A DNA stretch of 64,000 nt from Streptomyces cinnabarinus (GTDB lineage: Bacteria; Actinomycetota; Actinomycetes; Streptomycetales; Streptomycetaceae), in contig NZ_CP114413.1 of assembly GCF_027270315.1 (NCBI RefSeq), forward strand, positions 868,001-932,000, in the 5' to 3' direction. The notes beneath the pieces are model-generated. The model saw only the letters and a list, made by a program, of their open reading frames with translations, did no database searches and was not told the DNA's origin. Made by a program: the position numbers and the translations under genes. Shown piece after piece: positions 23,940 to 31,555 of this stretch; within the stretch, counting starts at the first letter, position 1, and each line of letters opens with the position of its first letter.

Positions 23940-24977
23940 TCACGGGGTGGGAACGCCCGCCTCCAGGTACAGCGCGGCCCCGCGTTCCCGGGCCCTGAGG
24001 GCCCAGCGCAGTCGCTCGTAGCGGACCGGGGGCAGCAGTTCGGCTGCCTCCTCCTCGGTGACGAAGCGCCAGTCGCGCAGTTCCGGGCCGGGCAGCAGCA
24101 GCCGTCCGGCCTGTGCGGCGCCGAGCCGTCCGCCGTCGAAGAGGAGGCGCAGTCCGCCGTATCCGGGTGGCGTGGGCGGTTCCCAGTCGACGACGAGGAG
24201 CCGGGGTACGTCCGTCAGCCGGATCCCGGTCTCCTCGGCGACCTCGCGCATGCCGGCGCGCGCGGGCGCCTCGCCGGGTTCGACGACGCCGCCGGGGAAC
24301 TCCCAGCCGGCCTTGTAGGTGGGATCGACGAGGAGGACGCGGTCCTGTTCGTCGAAGAGGAGGACTCCGGCGGCCAGCGTCTCGGCCGTCGGCTCGGGGG
24401 TCTGCACGATGTCGCAGACCGGCACGGTCCCCGTGGCGACCGCCTCGGCGATCCGGGCGGCCGTCTGGCGCGGGGTGAGCCGGCCGTTGTCGACGGGGTG
24501 GGCGTCGGCGGTGAGCCAGGAGGCGAGCGCGGAACGGTAGGGCTCGATCTGGTCGTACGACCACTGTCGGGTCCGTAGTTCGCCATCGGGGACGTCGGGG
24601 ACCTCCCGTTGGGCTATGCGCTCCCGCAGGATCGTTTCCGCCGGGGCCAGGAGGACATGCCGTACGGCGATCCGGCGGGCGGCGAGGCCGCCGAAGATCT
24701 CGTCGCGGTACTCCTGGCGCAGCAGGGTCATGGGGACCACGAGCGTCCCGCCCAGTTCGGCGAGCATCGCGGCCGCGGTGTCGATCACGAGTCGTCGCCA
24801 GATCGGCAGATCCTGGAAGTCGCCGACCTCGGCGAGGCGCTTGGGCGGGAGCAGGTACGGCAGTGCTCCGCCGATGACCTCGGGGTCGAAGAGCGTGCTG
24901 TTCGGGATCAGTTCGATCAGTTCCCGTGCGGTGGTGGTCTTCCCCGCACCGAACGCGCCGTTGATCCAGACGATCAC
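23940..24977 (-). CDS. P-loop kinase-like domain fused to a Nudix hydrolase
   Basis: GTG 24977 behind GAGGGGGAG gives 345 residues and starts right at the first strand VIVWINGAFGAGKTTTA, where GAFGAGKT (about 7-14) is a Walker A of the AAA_33/shikimate-kinase-like group. Residues about 10-185 form the kinase-like half. Residues about 200-330 are a Nudix domain with a textbook Nudix box GG-x4-GE-x7-RE-VAEETGI at about 229-252. Such fusions suggest a two-step handling of one nucleotide or sugar-nucleotide pool, or repair and recycling of a phosphorylated metabolite. The substrate is unknown. The frame is open to 25022 but without a ribosome site. Confidence 0.85.
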   Translation of the reverse strand: MIVWINGAFGAGKTTTARELIELIPNSTLFDPEVIGGALPYLLPPKRLAEVGDFQDLPIWRRLVIDTAAAMLAELGGTLVVPMTLLRQEYRDEIFGGLAARRIAVRHVLLAPAETILRERIAQREVPDVPDGELRTRQWSYDQIEPYRSALASWLTADAHPVDNGRLTPRQTAARIAEAVATGTVPVCDIVQTPEPTAETLAAGVLLFDEQDRVLLVDPTYKAGWEFPGGVVEPGEAPARAGMREVAEETGIRLTDVPRLLVVDWEPPTPPGYGGLRLLFDGGRLGAAQAGRLLLPGPELRDWRFVTEEEAAELLPPVRYERLRWALRARERGAALYLEAGVPTP

Positions 24978-25063
24978 GGACTCCCCCTCTTCTGTTGGCC
25001 CCCTGTGGCTTGCCCGCTCCACCCTGCCACGGAAACCAGTTCCAGTTGAGGGCGCGCGTACGG

Positions 25064-25101
25064 CGGCGCCGGTGCCCCCGGGTGCGGGGACACCGGCGCC
25101 G
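25064..25101 (-). terminator. terminator hairpin after the small secreted peptide gene
   Basis: CGGCGCCGGTG (25064-25074) pairs with CACCGGCGCCG (25091-25101), an 11-bp stem, with a further CCCC/GGGG pairing inside the loop. It lies 20 bp past the stop of the small gene read on the minus strand. Confidence 0.6.
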
Positions 25102-25121
25102 TGCCCGTGCCGTGGAGCGGG

Positions 25122-25313
25122 TCAGTCGTTCTGGCCGAGGGCGTTGTCCTCGACGGCCAGGCTGTCGCTGGCGACCGTGTCCTCGACGGTGCTGAGGGTG
25201 TCGCCCACGTCGAGGTCGGTCAGATCGCTCCCGAGGGAGTGCGAGGGCGTGATGGCCGCGACGACGAATCCGGTGGCCAGGGAGGCGATGGCGAGCATGC
25301 TGCGCTTCTTCAT
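25122..25313 (-). CDS. small exported acidic peptide, unknown family
   Basis: The 63-residue product starts MKKRSMLAIASLATGFVVAAI, a clear Sec signal peptide, with likely cleavage after about residue 26 (SHS or nearby). The mature part of about 37 residues is very acidic, has no lysine or arginine, and is rich in Asp, Ser, Thr and Leu (for example DLTDLDVGDTLSTVEDTV). It is not a chaplin: the VNAAAC-like features are absent. No function is recognised. The frame is open upstream to 25451, but that stretch is arginine-rich and unlike a protein; the ATG at 25313 is the first one with a sensible signal peptide. Confidence 0.65.
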   Translation of the reverse strand: MKKRSMLAIASLATGFVVAAITPSHSLGSDLTDLDVGDTLSTVEDTVASDSLAVEDNALGQND

Positions 25314-25447
25314 GGCGGGTTCAACTGCGCGGGCGGGGCGGGGGTCACGGCGTCCGTCACGGAAAGCGACGGCGCATCGGCCGGAAGGGGCGGCCGGACG
25401 GCAGAGTGGCCGCCGGAACGTTCCTGCCGCCCCCTCGGCCACTCGCG

Positions 25448-26395
25448 TCACACCGTCGCCGCGTCCGCCCGCCGGGTCAGGGCCGCCGCGGCCGCGCCCA
25501 CCAGGCCCGCGTCCGTGCCCATCTGGGCCGGTGTCACGGTCAGCCGCTGCACGAAGGAGAGCGTGGCGTAGTCGCCGAGGGCCCTGCGCAGGGGAGCGAG
25601 CAGCACCTCGCCCGCCTTGCCCACGCCGCCGCCGATGACGGCGATGTCGATCTCGACCAGGGTCGCGGTGGCCGCGATCCCGGCGGCCAGGGCCTGCGCC
25701 GCCCGCTCGAAGGAGGCCACGGCGACCTTGTCGCCCGCGCGGGCGGCCGCGGCCACCGCGGCGGCGGAGGTGTCACCGTCGGGGCCGGGCAGCCAGCCGT
25801 TGTCCAGGGCGCGCCGGGCGATGTTGGGACCGCTCGCGATGCGCTCCACACATCCGCGCGCACCGCAGGGGCAGGGGTCGCCGTCGAGGTCGACGCTGAT
25901 GTGGCCGATGTGACCGGCGTTGCCGGTGGGGCCCGGGTGCAACCGGCCGTTCAGGACCAGACCGCCGCCGACGCCCGTGGACACCACCATGCACAGGGCG
26001 TTGTCATGGCCCCGGGCGGCGCCCTGCCAGTGCTCGGCCGCCGTGATGGCCACACCGTCGCCGATCAGCTCGACGGGCAGTCCGCCGGTCGCCTCGCGGA
26101 CCCGGCGGACCAGCGGATAGTCCCGCCAGCCGGGCACGTTCACCGGGCTGACGGTGCCCGCGGAGGCGTCCACCGGCCCCGCGCTGCCGATCCCGAGGGC
26201 GCCCACGCGGGCCCACAGCGGTGAGGCGGTCAGCTCGCCGAGCACCGCCTCGACGGCGCCCATCACCGTGTCACCGTTCTCGCGTGCCGGGGTCGGGCGC
26301 TGGGCGCGCGCCAGAATCCGGCCGCGGCCGTCCACGAGACCTCCGGCGATCTTCGTTCCGCCGATGTCCAGTGCGGCCACGAGGTCGGTGTGCAT
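25448..26395 (-). CDS. ROK-family sugar kinase
   Basis: The 315-residue protein has the ATP-phosphate loop DIGGTKIAGGL (10-20), the sugar-binding stretch around GDGVAITAAEHW and TGVGGGLVLNGRLHPGPTGNAGHIGH, and the ROK zinc site CPCGARGCVE, whose histidine is in GHIGHIS. It phosphorylates glucose or a related hexose such as N-acetylmannosamine or N-acetylglucosamine; the sequence does not decide. It is divergent from a LacI-type regulator with a perfect palindromic operator between them, suggesting substrate-induced control. No transport gene for a sugar is adjacent. Confidence 0.92.
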   Translation of the reverse strand: MHTDLVAALDIGGTKIAGGLVDGRGRILARAQRPTPARENGDTVMGAVEAVLGELTASPLWARVGALGIGSAGPVDASAGTVSPVNVPGWRDYPLVRRVREATGGLPVELIGDGVAITAAEHWQGAARGHDNALCMVVSTGVGGGLVLNGRLHPGPTGNAGHIGHISVDLDGDPCPCGARGCVERIASGPNIARRALDNGWLPGPDGDTSAAAVAAAARAGDKVAVASFERAAQALAAGIAATATLVEIDIAVIGGGVGKAGEVLLAPLRRALGDYATLSFVQRLTVTPAQMGTDAGLVGAAAAALTRRADAATV

Positions 26396-26491
26396 CAGAG
26401 TCAGATCTCCCGGTCAACCATGCGGAAAGGGCGGCCGGACACGCGGTGGGGCGCAGGCCGGAGAGTGCGGTGGACAGTGTCCCCTGCATCT

Positions 26492-26516
26492 GACAACGTT
26501 GTCCAGGCTCTATGCT
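26492..26516 (+). promoter_or_regulatory. LacI-type operator and -10 box of the lacI-like gene
   Basis: GACAACGTTGTC (26492-26503) is a perfect 12-bp palindrome with the central CG step typical of LacI-family operators. TATGCT (26511-26516) is a good -10 box, so the operator covers the promoter spacer. A second dyad, GGACAGTGTCC, lies at 26472-26482, nearer to the ROK gene. Confidence 0.75.
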
Positions 26517-26553
26517 CGACGCCACATCCTCATACAAACCATGGATCGACGCA

Positions 26554-26587
26554 TCCCCGTGGACGAAGCCGTCTCCCCGTGGACGAA
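26554..26587 (+). repeat. short direct repeat in the leader of the lacI-like gene
   Basis: TCCCCGTGGACGAA occurs at 26554-26567 and again at 26574-26587, a 20-bp step. The second copy contains a GTG (26579) in frame with the regulator, so start choice between 26579 and 26606 is not fully settled. Confidence 0.6.
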
Positions 26588-26605
26588 CAGGACAGGACCC
26601 GCATC

Positions 26606-27655
26606 GTGCCCGAGACCATCCGCCGCGCCGACCGCACCGCTCAGAACCGCTACGGCAACCGGCCGACGATGAAGGACGTGGCCGCTCGGGCCGGAGTGGG
26701 CCTGAAGACGGTCTCGCGGGTCGTCAACGGCGAGCCCGGGGTCACGCCGGAGACGGAGCGCCGCGTCCAGGAGGCCATCGAGGCGCTCGGCTTCCGCCGC
26801 AACGACAGCGCCCGGGTGCTGCGCAAGGGCCGTACCGCGAGCATCGGGCTGGTCCTGGAGGACCTCGCGGACCCGTTCTACGGCCCGCTGAGCCGCGCGG
26901 TCGAGGAGGTGGCGCGGGCGCACGGGGCGCTGCTGATCAACGGTTCCAGCGCCGAGGACGCGGACCGCGAGCAGGAGCTGGCGCTGGCGTTGTGCGCGCG
27001 ACGGGTGGACGGTCTGGTGGTGATTCCGGCCGGCGACGACCACCGGTATCTGGAGCCGGAGATCCGGGCGGGCGTGGCCACCGTGTTCGTGGACCGTCCG
27101 GCCGGGAAGATCGACGCCGATGTCGTGCTGTCGGACAACTTCGGCGGCGCCCGGGACGGCGTCGCGCACCTCATCGCCCACGGCCACCGCCGGATCGGCT
27201 TCATCGGCGACATGCCCCGTATCCACACCTCCGCCGAGCGGCTGCGCGGCTACCGGGCGGCCATGGAGGACGCGGAGATACCCGTGGCGGACGCCTGGAT
27301 GTCCCTGGGCGTCACGGACCCCGAGCGGGTGCGCAGGGCCGCCGAGGACATGCTGTCCGGCCCGCAGCCGGTCACCGCGATCTTCACGGGCAACAACCGG
27401 GTCACCGTCACCGTCATCCGCGTCCTGGCCGAGCAGTCCCGCCGGGTCGCGCTGGTCGGCTTCGACGACATCGAGCTGGCCGATCTGCTCCAGCCCGGCG
27501 TCACCGTCGTCGCGCAGGACGCGGCCGCCCTCGGCCGGACCGCGGCCGAGCGCCTCTTCCGCCAGCTCGACGGCACGCTCGTCACCCCCGAGCGCATCGA
27601 GCTGCCGACCCGGCTGATCACCCGCGGCTCGGGTGAACTGCCCCCGGCGGACTGA
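26606..27655 (+). CDS. LacI-family transcriptional regulator
   Basis: The GTG at 26606 gives 349 residues; AGGACAGGA stands 8 bp upstream. The LacI HTH is at about 17-40 (TMKDVAARAGVGLKTVSRVVNGE), the hinge helix follows with RRNDSARVLRKGRT, and the rest is a periplasmic-binding-protein-like ligand domain with IGLVLEDLADPFYG and VALVGFDDIELADLLQPGVTVVAQD. It is divergent from the ROK kinase, and the palindrome between them overlaps its own promoter, so it is likely an autorepressor that also controls the kinase. The ligand is probably a sugar or sugar phosphate. Confidence 0.93.
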   Translation: MPETIRRADRTAQNRYGNRPTMKDVAARAGVGLKTVSRVVNGEPGVTPETERRVQEAIEALGFRRNDSARVLRKGRTASIGLVLEDLADPFYGPLSRAVEEVARAHGALLINGSSAEDADREQELALALCARRVDGLVVIPAGDDHRYLEPEIRAGVATVFVDRPAGKIDADVVLSDNFGGARDGVAHLIAHGHRRIGFIGDMPRIHTSAERLRGYRAAMEDAEIPVADAWMSLGVTDPERVRRAAEDMLSGPQPVTAIFTGNNRVTVTVIRVLAEQSRRVALVGFDDIELADLLQPGVTVVAQDAAALGRTAAERLFRQLDGTLVTPERIELPTRLITRGSGELPPAD

Positions 27656-27662
27656 GCGCCCC

Positions 27663-28454
27663 ATGGACGGACCCACACTCCGGACACTGGGGCTCGCCGA
27701 GGCGCCCCGCGACCATCCGCTGCTCTACCCCGGCTGCTGGCCCGCGGACTCCGGGCTCCTGGACGGCGAGCGGTTCCTGCCCCTGGAGCGTCTTGTCCAC
27801 GCCGACCGGACACCGGTCCTCGCCGTCGGCTCCAACGCCTGCCCCGGCCAACTGCGGTACAAGATGGCCGAGTTCGGCATCGTCTCCCCGATCCCCATGG
27901 TCAAGGCCCGCGTGACGGGCGTGGAGATCGGCGTGTCGGCACATGTGAGCCGCCTGGGCTATGTGTCTGCATCCCCCTTCCACGCGCCGGGCACCGTACG
28001 GGAGTTGTTCGTCCTGTGGCTCGACGCCGAGCAGCTCACGGTGATCGACGCCAGCGAGGGCGTGCCCCTCCCGCTCGGCAACTACCGGCGGGCCTGGCTG
28101 CCTTCACCCGAGGTGCGCGTCGACCTCGCGGACGGCACCACACTGCCGGGCGTCTTCTCGTACGTGAATCGGCGCGGCGTACTGCACGAGGGCGCCGGGG
28201 CGCCGCGCACCCATCCCGGCCAGCGCGCGCTGCTCACCGAACTGCTCCTGGGTTCGGCCGGGTTGAGGGAGCTGTTCGGGGTCACTCCGGAGGACTTCGT
28301 CAGGCGGGCCCGCGCCGACCATCTGCTGTGCGAGCGCGGTACCCGGCTGTTCGCGCAGGAGAAGCTGGTGACCGTCCACGGTCTGGAGCGGTACGTCGCT
28401 CAGCAGACCGGCAGTCCGGGCACCGGCCCGTCGTTGTCGCCGCCCCTGACGTAG
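27663..28454 (+). CDS. gamma-glutamylcyclotransferase-like (GGCT/AIG2 fold) protein
   Basis: The 263-residue protein starts 7 bp after the LacI stop. The stretch TPVLAVGSNACPGQLRYKM near residue 50 resembles the (Y)GSN motif of the GGCT fold, and an acidic residue follows in the EGVPLPLGNYRRAWLP region, but the overall protein is longer than a typical GGCT (about 120-150) and I do not know its reaction. Its last 55 bp overlap the end of the Ser/Thr kinase gene on the opposite strand. It is probably co-transcribed with the LacI gene by position. Family call is tentative. Confidence 0.6.
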   Translation: MDGPTLRTLGLAEAPRDHPLLYPGCWPADSGLLDGERFLPLERLVHADRTPVLAVGSNACPGQLRYKMAEFGIVSPIPMVKARVTGVEIGVSAHVSRLGYVSASPFHAPGTVRELFVLWLDAEQLTVIDASEGVPLPLGNYRRAWLPSPEVRVDLADGTTLPGVFSYVNRRGVLHEGAGAPRTHPGQRALLTELLLGSAGLRELFGVTPEDFVRRARADHLLCERGTRLFAQEKLVTVHGLERYVAQQTGSPGTGPSLSPPLT

Positions 28455-29989
28455 ACGTCGCTGACCCAGACGTCCGCGTTGCCGCTGTCGTCGTCAGTCT
28501 TCGCCCACCAGACGTTGGTCCACTCGCCGTACGTCTCGCGGCGGCCCAAGTTCTGCTGGCAGTAGAAGTAGTTGGTGCCCGAGCCCAGGACGCCGACCTC
28601 GGTGCCGTCGGCGGTGTAGGACGTCGCGGTACGCCACACGTCGCAGTTGTACTTGCCGCCGCCGATGGCATGGCAGGAGGCCCCGGAGGTCTTGCTCGGC
28701 GTGGGAGTGGGGCTGGGCTTCGCGGACGGCTCGGTCTCGGTACTGCGGCTGGGAGTCGGGGACTTGTCGGTGGGCTCGGCGTCGGCCGAGCCGTCGGGGC
28801 TCGCCCCGCCGCCGGTGTCCGAGGTGGCCGAGTCGGCGGTGCCGACGGTCCGGGTGGGTTTCCCCGACGCCTCGGTTTCGCCGCTGTTGTTCAGCAGGGC
28901 GACCGTGGCGCCGGCCGAGGCGAGGACGAGGGCGACGGCAGCGGCGGCGAGCAGGACGCGGTTCTTGCCGCGGGAGAGGCGCGCGGTGGCGGTCTGCGGT
29001 GTGGCTTCGTCGGACGGGCCTTGGGGTGGTGCCGGTGGCCCGAACCCCTGCGGGACCGTCGGGACGGCGCGCTCGGTCAGGGTGCGTTCCGGCGGGGTGG
29101 CGCGCAGGGTCGTCGTAGGGGTGTCGCCGCTCTCCCGGTCGGCGACGGCCCGGAGGAGTTCGCGGGCCTCCTCGGCCTCCGGACGCCCCTCGGGGCGCTT
29201 GTCCAGGAGGCGTTGGAGGACCGGGGCGAGGGGGCCTGCGCGGTGCGGTTCGGGCAGGGGCTCGCTGACGATCGCGGTGAGCGTGGAGAAGGTCGACGTC
29301 CGGCGGAACGGCGAGGAGCCCTCCACGGCGGCGTAGAGCGTGGCGCCGAGGGCCCAGACGTCGGAGGCCGGGCCGGGGTCGGCGCCCTGGGCGCGCTCGG
29401 GCGCCAAGTAGTCCAGGGAGCCGACCAGTTCGCCGCTGCGGGTGAGATGGGTGGCCGAGCCGTCGCCCGGGTCCTCCACGGTGGCTATGCCGAAGTCGGT
29501 CAGGACGACCCGGCCCGAGCGGTCCAGGAGGATGTTGCCCGGCTTGACGTCGCGGTGCAGCACGCCCGCGCGGTGGGCGGCGGCCAGCGCGTCCATGACC
29601 TTGGCGCCGATGTCGGCCACCTCGTACGGGTCGAGGGTGCCGCGCTCGCGCAGCACGTCGTCCAGGGAGGGGCCGTCGACCAGTTCCATGACGATCAGCG
29701 GGCGTCCGTCGACCTCGGTGACGTCGTGCACGGCCACGACTCCGGGGTGCCGGACCCGGGCGGCCGCGCGGGCCTCGCGCTGCATCCGCACCCGCAGGCC
29801 CTCGAGTTCGGGGCCGTCGGCGTCGACGTAGGTGCGCAGTTCCTTGACGGCGACCTCGCGGCCGAGGACCTCGTCGGCGGCCCGCCAGACCACGCCCATG
29901 CCGCCGCGGCCCAGCTGGGCCAGGACCCGGTAGCGCCCGGCGAGCAGCCGCCCGGCCCCGTCCGTCCCTCCGTAGTCCCCCGAAGACAC
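28400..29989 (-). CDS. membrane Ser/Thr protein kinase with extracellular SH3-like domain
   Basis: The 529-residue protein has a complete Hanks-type kinase: glycine loop GRGGMG (27-32), K49, catalytic HRDVKPGN (145-152), DFG (165-167) and the APE segment around 196-198. A Pro-rich juxtamembrane stretch (285-340) leads to one membrane helix (about 345-366), then a Ser/Pro/Thr linker, and a 90-residue domain outside the cell with four cysteines (439, 449, 477, 529). That domain resembles SH3b-type folds seen in streptomycete secreted proteins. It lacks PASTA repeats, so it is not a PknB orthologue. The extracellular part probably senses a wall or surface signal. Confidence 0.9.
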   Translation of the reverse strand: MSSGDYGGTDGAGRLLAGRYRVLAQLGRGGMGVVWRAADEVLGREVAVKELRTYVDADGPELEGLRVRMQREARAAARVRHPGVVAVHDVTEVDGRPLIVMELVDGPSLDDVLRERGTLDPYEVADIGAKVMDALAAAHRAGVLHRDVKPGNILLDRSGRVVLTDFGIATVEDPGDGSATHLTRSGELVGSLDYLAPERAQGADPGPASDVWALGATLYAAVEGSSPFRRTSTFSTLTAIVSEPLPEPHRAGPLAPVLQRLLDKRPEGRPEAEEARELLRAVADRESGDTPTTTLRATPPERTLTERAVPTVPQGFGPPAPPQGPSDEATPQTATARLSRGKNRVLLAAAAVALVLASAGATVALLNNSGETEASGKPTRTVGTADSATSDTGGGASPDGSADAEPTDKSPTPSRSTETEPSAKPSPTPTPSKTSGASCHAIGGGKYNCDVWRTATSYTADGTEVGVLGSGTNYFYCQQNLGRRETYGEWTNVWWAKTDDDSGNADVWVSDVYVRGGDNDGPVPGLPVC

Positions 29990-30056
29990 CGCCGCCCCGT
30001 CCTGTCAGCCTCCGTGTGTGGCGTACAGCCTAAGGGGCGGCGGTGACGCCGCCGGA

Positions 30057-31352
30057 CTACACCCCGGAGACCGTCAGGTCGCCTCGGCGGGGCGCGGCGA
30101 AGCCCTCCAGGTCGGCGCGGGTCAGGCCGGTGAGCCGGGCGACCTCGGCGGTGTCCAGGGCGCCGCAGTCCAGGCCGCGCAGCAGATAGCCGCTGAGGGC
30201 CTTGGCGGTGGCGGGCTCGTCCATCACGTCGCCGCCCGCGTGGTTGGCGTAGCGGGCGAGGCGTGCGGCGGCCTGCTCGAAGCCCTCGCGGTAGAAGGCG
30301 AAGACGGCCGCGTACCGGGTGGGGATGTGGCCGGGGTGCATGTCCCAGCCCTGGTAGTAGGCGCGGGCGAGGGCGCGGCGGGTCAGGCCGTAGTGCAGCC
30401 GCCAGGCGTCGTGGACCTTCTCGGTCGTACCGACCGGGAGGACGTTGGTGGAGCCGTCGGAGACGCGTACCCCGGTGCCGGCCGCCGCGACCTGCATGAT
30501 CGCCTTGGCGTGGTCGGCGGCGGGGTGGTCGCTGGCCTGGTAGGCGGCGGAGACGCCGAGGCAGGCGCTGTAGTCGAAGGTGCCGTAGTGCAGTCCGGTG
30601 GCGCGGCCCTCGGCGGCCTGGATCAGCCGGGCGACGGTGGCGGTGCCGTCGGCGGCGAGGATGGACTGGCTGGTCTCGATCTGGATCTCGAAGCCGAGCC
30701 GGCCGGGCTCCAGACCGCGCGCCTTCTCGAACGCCTCCAGCAGCCGGACCATCGCGGTGACCTGCTCGGGGTAGGTCACCTTGGGCAGCGTCAGGACCAG
30801 CCCGTCGGGCAGGCCCCCGGCCTCCATCAGGCCGGTGAGGAAGATGTCGAGGGTGCGGATGCCGCGGTCGCGGACGGGGGCCTCCATGCACTTCATGCGG
30901 ATGCCCATGTACGGGGCCGCGGTGCCGTTCGCGTACGCCTCGGCGATCAGCCGGGCCGCGCGGGCGGCGTCGCCGTCCTCGTCGCGGCCCTGGTAGCCGT
31001 CCTCGAAGTCGACGCGCAGGTCTTCGACGGGCTCGCGCTCCAGCTTGGCGCGCACGCGCGCGTGGACCGGCTCGGCGAGTGCGTCGCTCAGACCGAGGAC
31101 GGCCGCGAAGGAGGCGGCGTCGGGGGCGTGTTCGTCGAGCGCGGCGAGGGCCCGGTCGCCCCAGGAGCGGATCGTGTCGGCGGCGAAGGCGTCACCGGGG
31201 ACGTAGACGGTGTGGACGGGCTGGCGGGTGCCGGGGTCTCCGGGATAGCGGCGCTCCAGTTCGGCGTCGACCGGCGCGAGGGAGGCGCTGATCTCCTCGC
31301 TGACGGCGCCCGCGAGGCTCGTCGCCACCTTCTCCTGCTGGCCCTGACCCAT
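30057..31352 (-). CDS. DUF6986/HpcH-HpaI aldolase-like protein
   Basis: From ATG 31352, behind AGGAGGG with 8-bp spacing, the product is 431 residues. It has the TIM-barrel marks of the citrate lyase beta/HpcH aldolase superfamily: VDFEDGYQGRDEDGDAA with metal-binding acids near 117-130, KVTYPEQVTAMVRLLE, FEIQIETSQSI with the conserved glutamate, and LHYGTFDYSACLGV. Streptomyces homologues (DUF6986) are often found with ureide and glyoxylate genes and may be malate-synthase-like or aldolase enzymes, but the reaction is not established. A TTCCG-N5-CGGAA dyad sits 17 bp upstream of the start. The frame is open to 31454 without support. Confidence 0.82.
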   Translation of the reverse strand: MGQGQQEKVATSLAGAVSEEISASLAPVDAELERRYPGDPGTRQPVHTVYVPGDAFAADTIRSWGDRALAALDEHAPDAASFAAVLGLSDALAEPVHARVRAKLEREPVEDLRVDFEDGYQGRDEDGDAARAARLIAEAYANGTAAPYMGIRMKCMEAPVRDRGIRTLDIFLTGLMEAGGLPDGLVLTLPKVTYPEQVTAMVRLLEAFEKARGLEPGRLGFEIQIETSQSILAADGTATVARLIQAAEGRATGLHYGTFDYSACLGVSAAYQASDHPAADHAKAIMQVAAAGTGVRVSDGSTNVLPVGTTEKVHDAWRLHYGLTRRALARAYYQGWDMHPGHIPTRYAAVFAFYREGFEQAAARLARYANHAGGDVMDEPATAKALSGYLLRGLDCGALDTAEVARLTGLTRADLEGFAAPRRGDLTVSGV

Positions 31353-31369
31353 TCCCAGACCCTCCTGTT

Positions 31370-31400
31370 TTCCGCAGTACGGAATCAACAATCCGTTGAA
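31370..31400. promoter_or_regulatory. dyad and shared motif upstream of the aldolase-like gene
   Basis: TTCCG (31370-31374) and CGGAA (31380-31384) form a perfect inverted repeat around CAGTA. Directly next to it, TCAACAATCCGTTGAA (31385-31400) closely matches a stretch upstream of the purine/pyrimidine permease at 50646-50661. An IclR-type repressor such as AllR of the allantoin pathway is a candidate binder; this is inference. Confidence 0.5.
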
Positions 31401-31555
31401 TGAAGTTATCCGGGGACCTTCCCGATGGTCAACACCATGTCCACGGGGAGCCACTCCGCCATCTCGCCATGTTCACGTCCACCTCATGGCACGCTATGAC
31501 ACTCATTGGGCACGTCCGCACGACTCGTCCGGCAGTTCCCACCGAAGGAGCCCGA

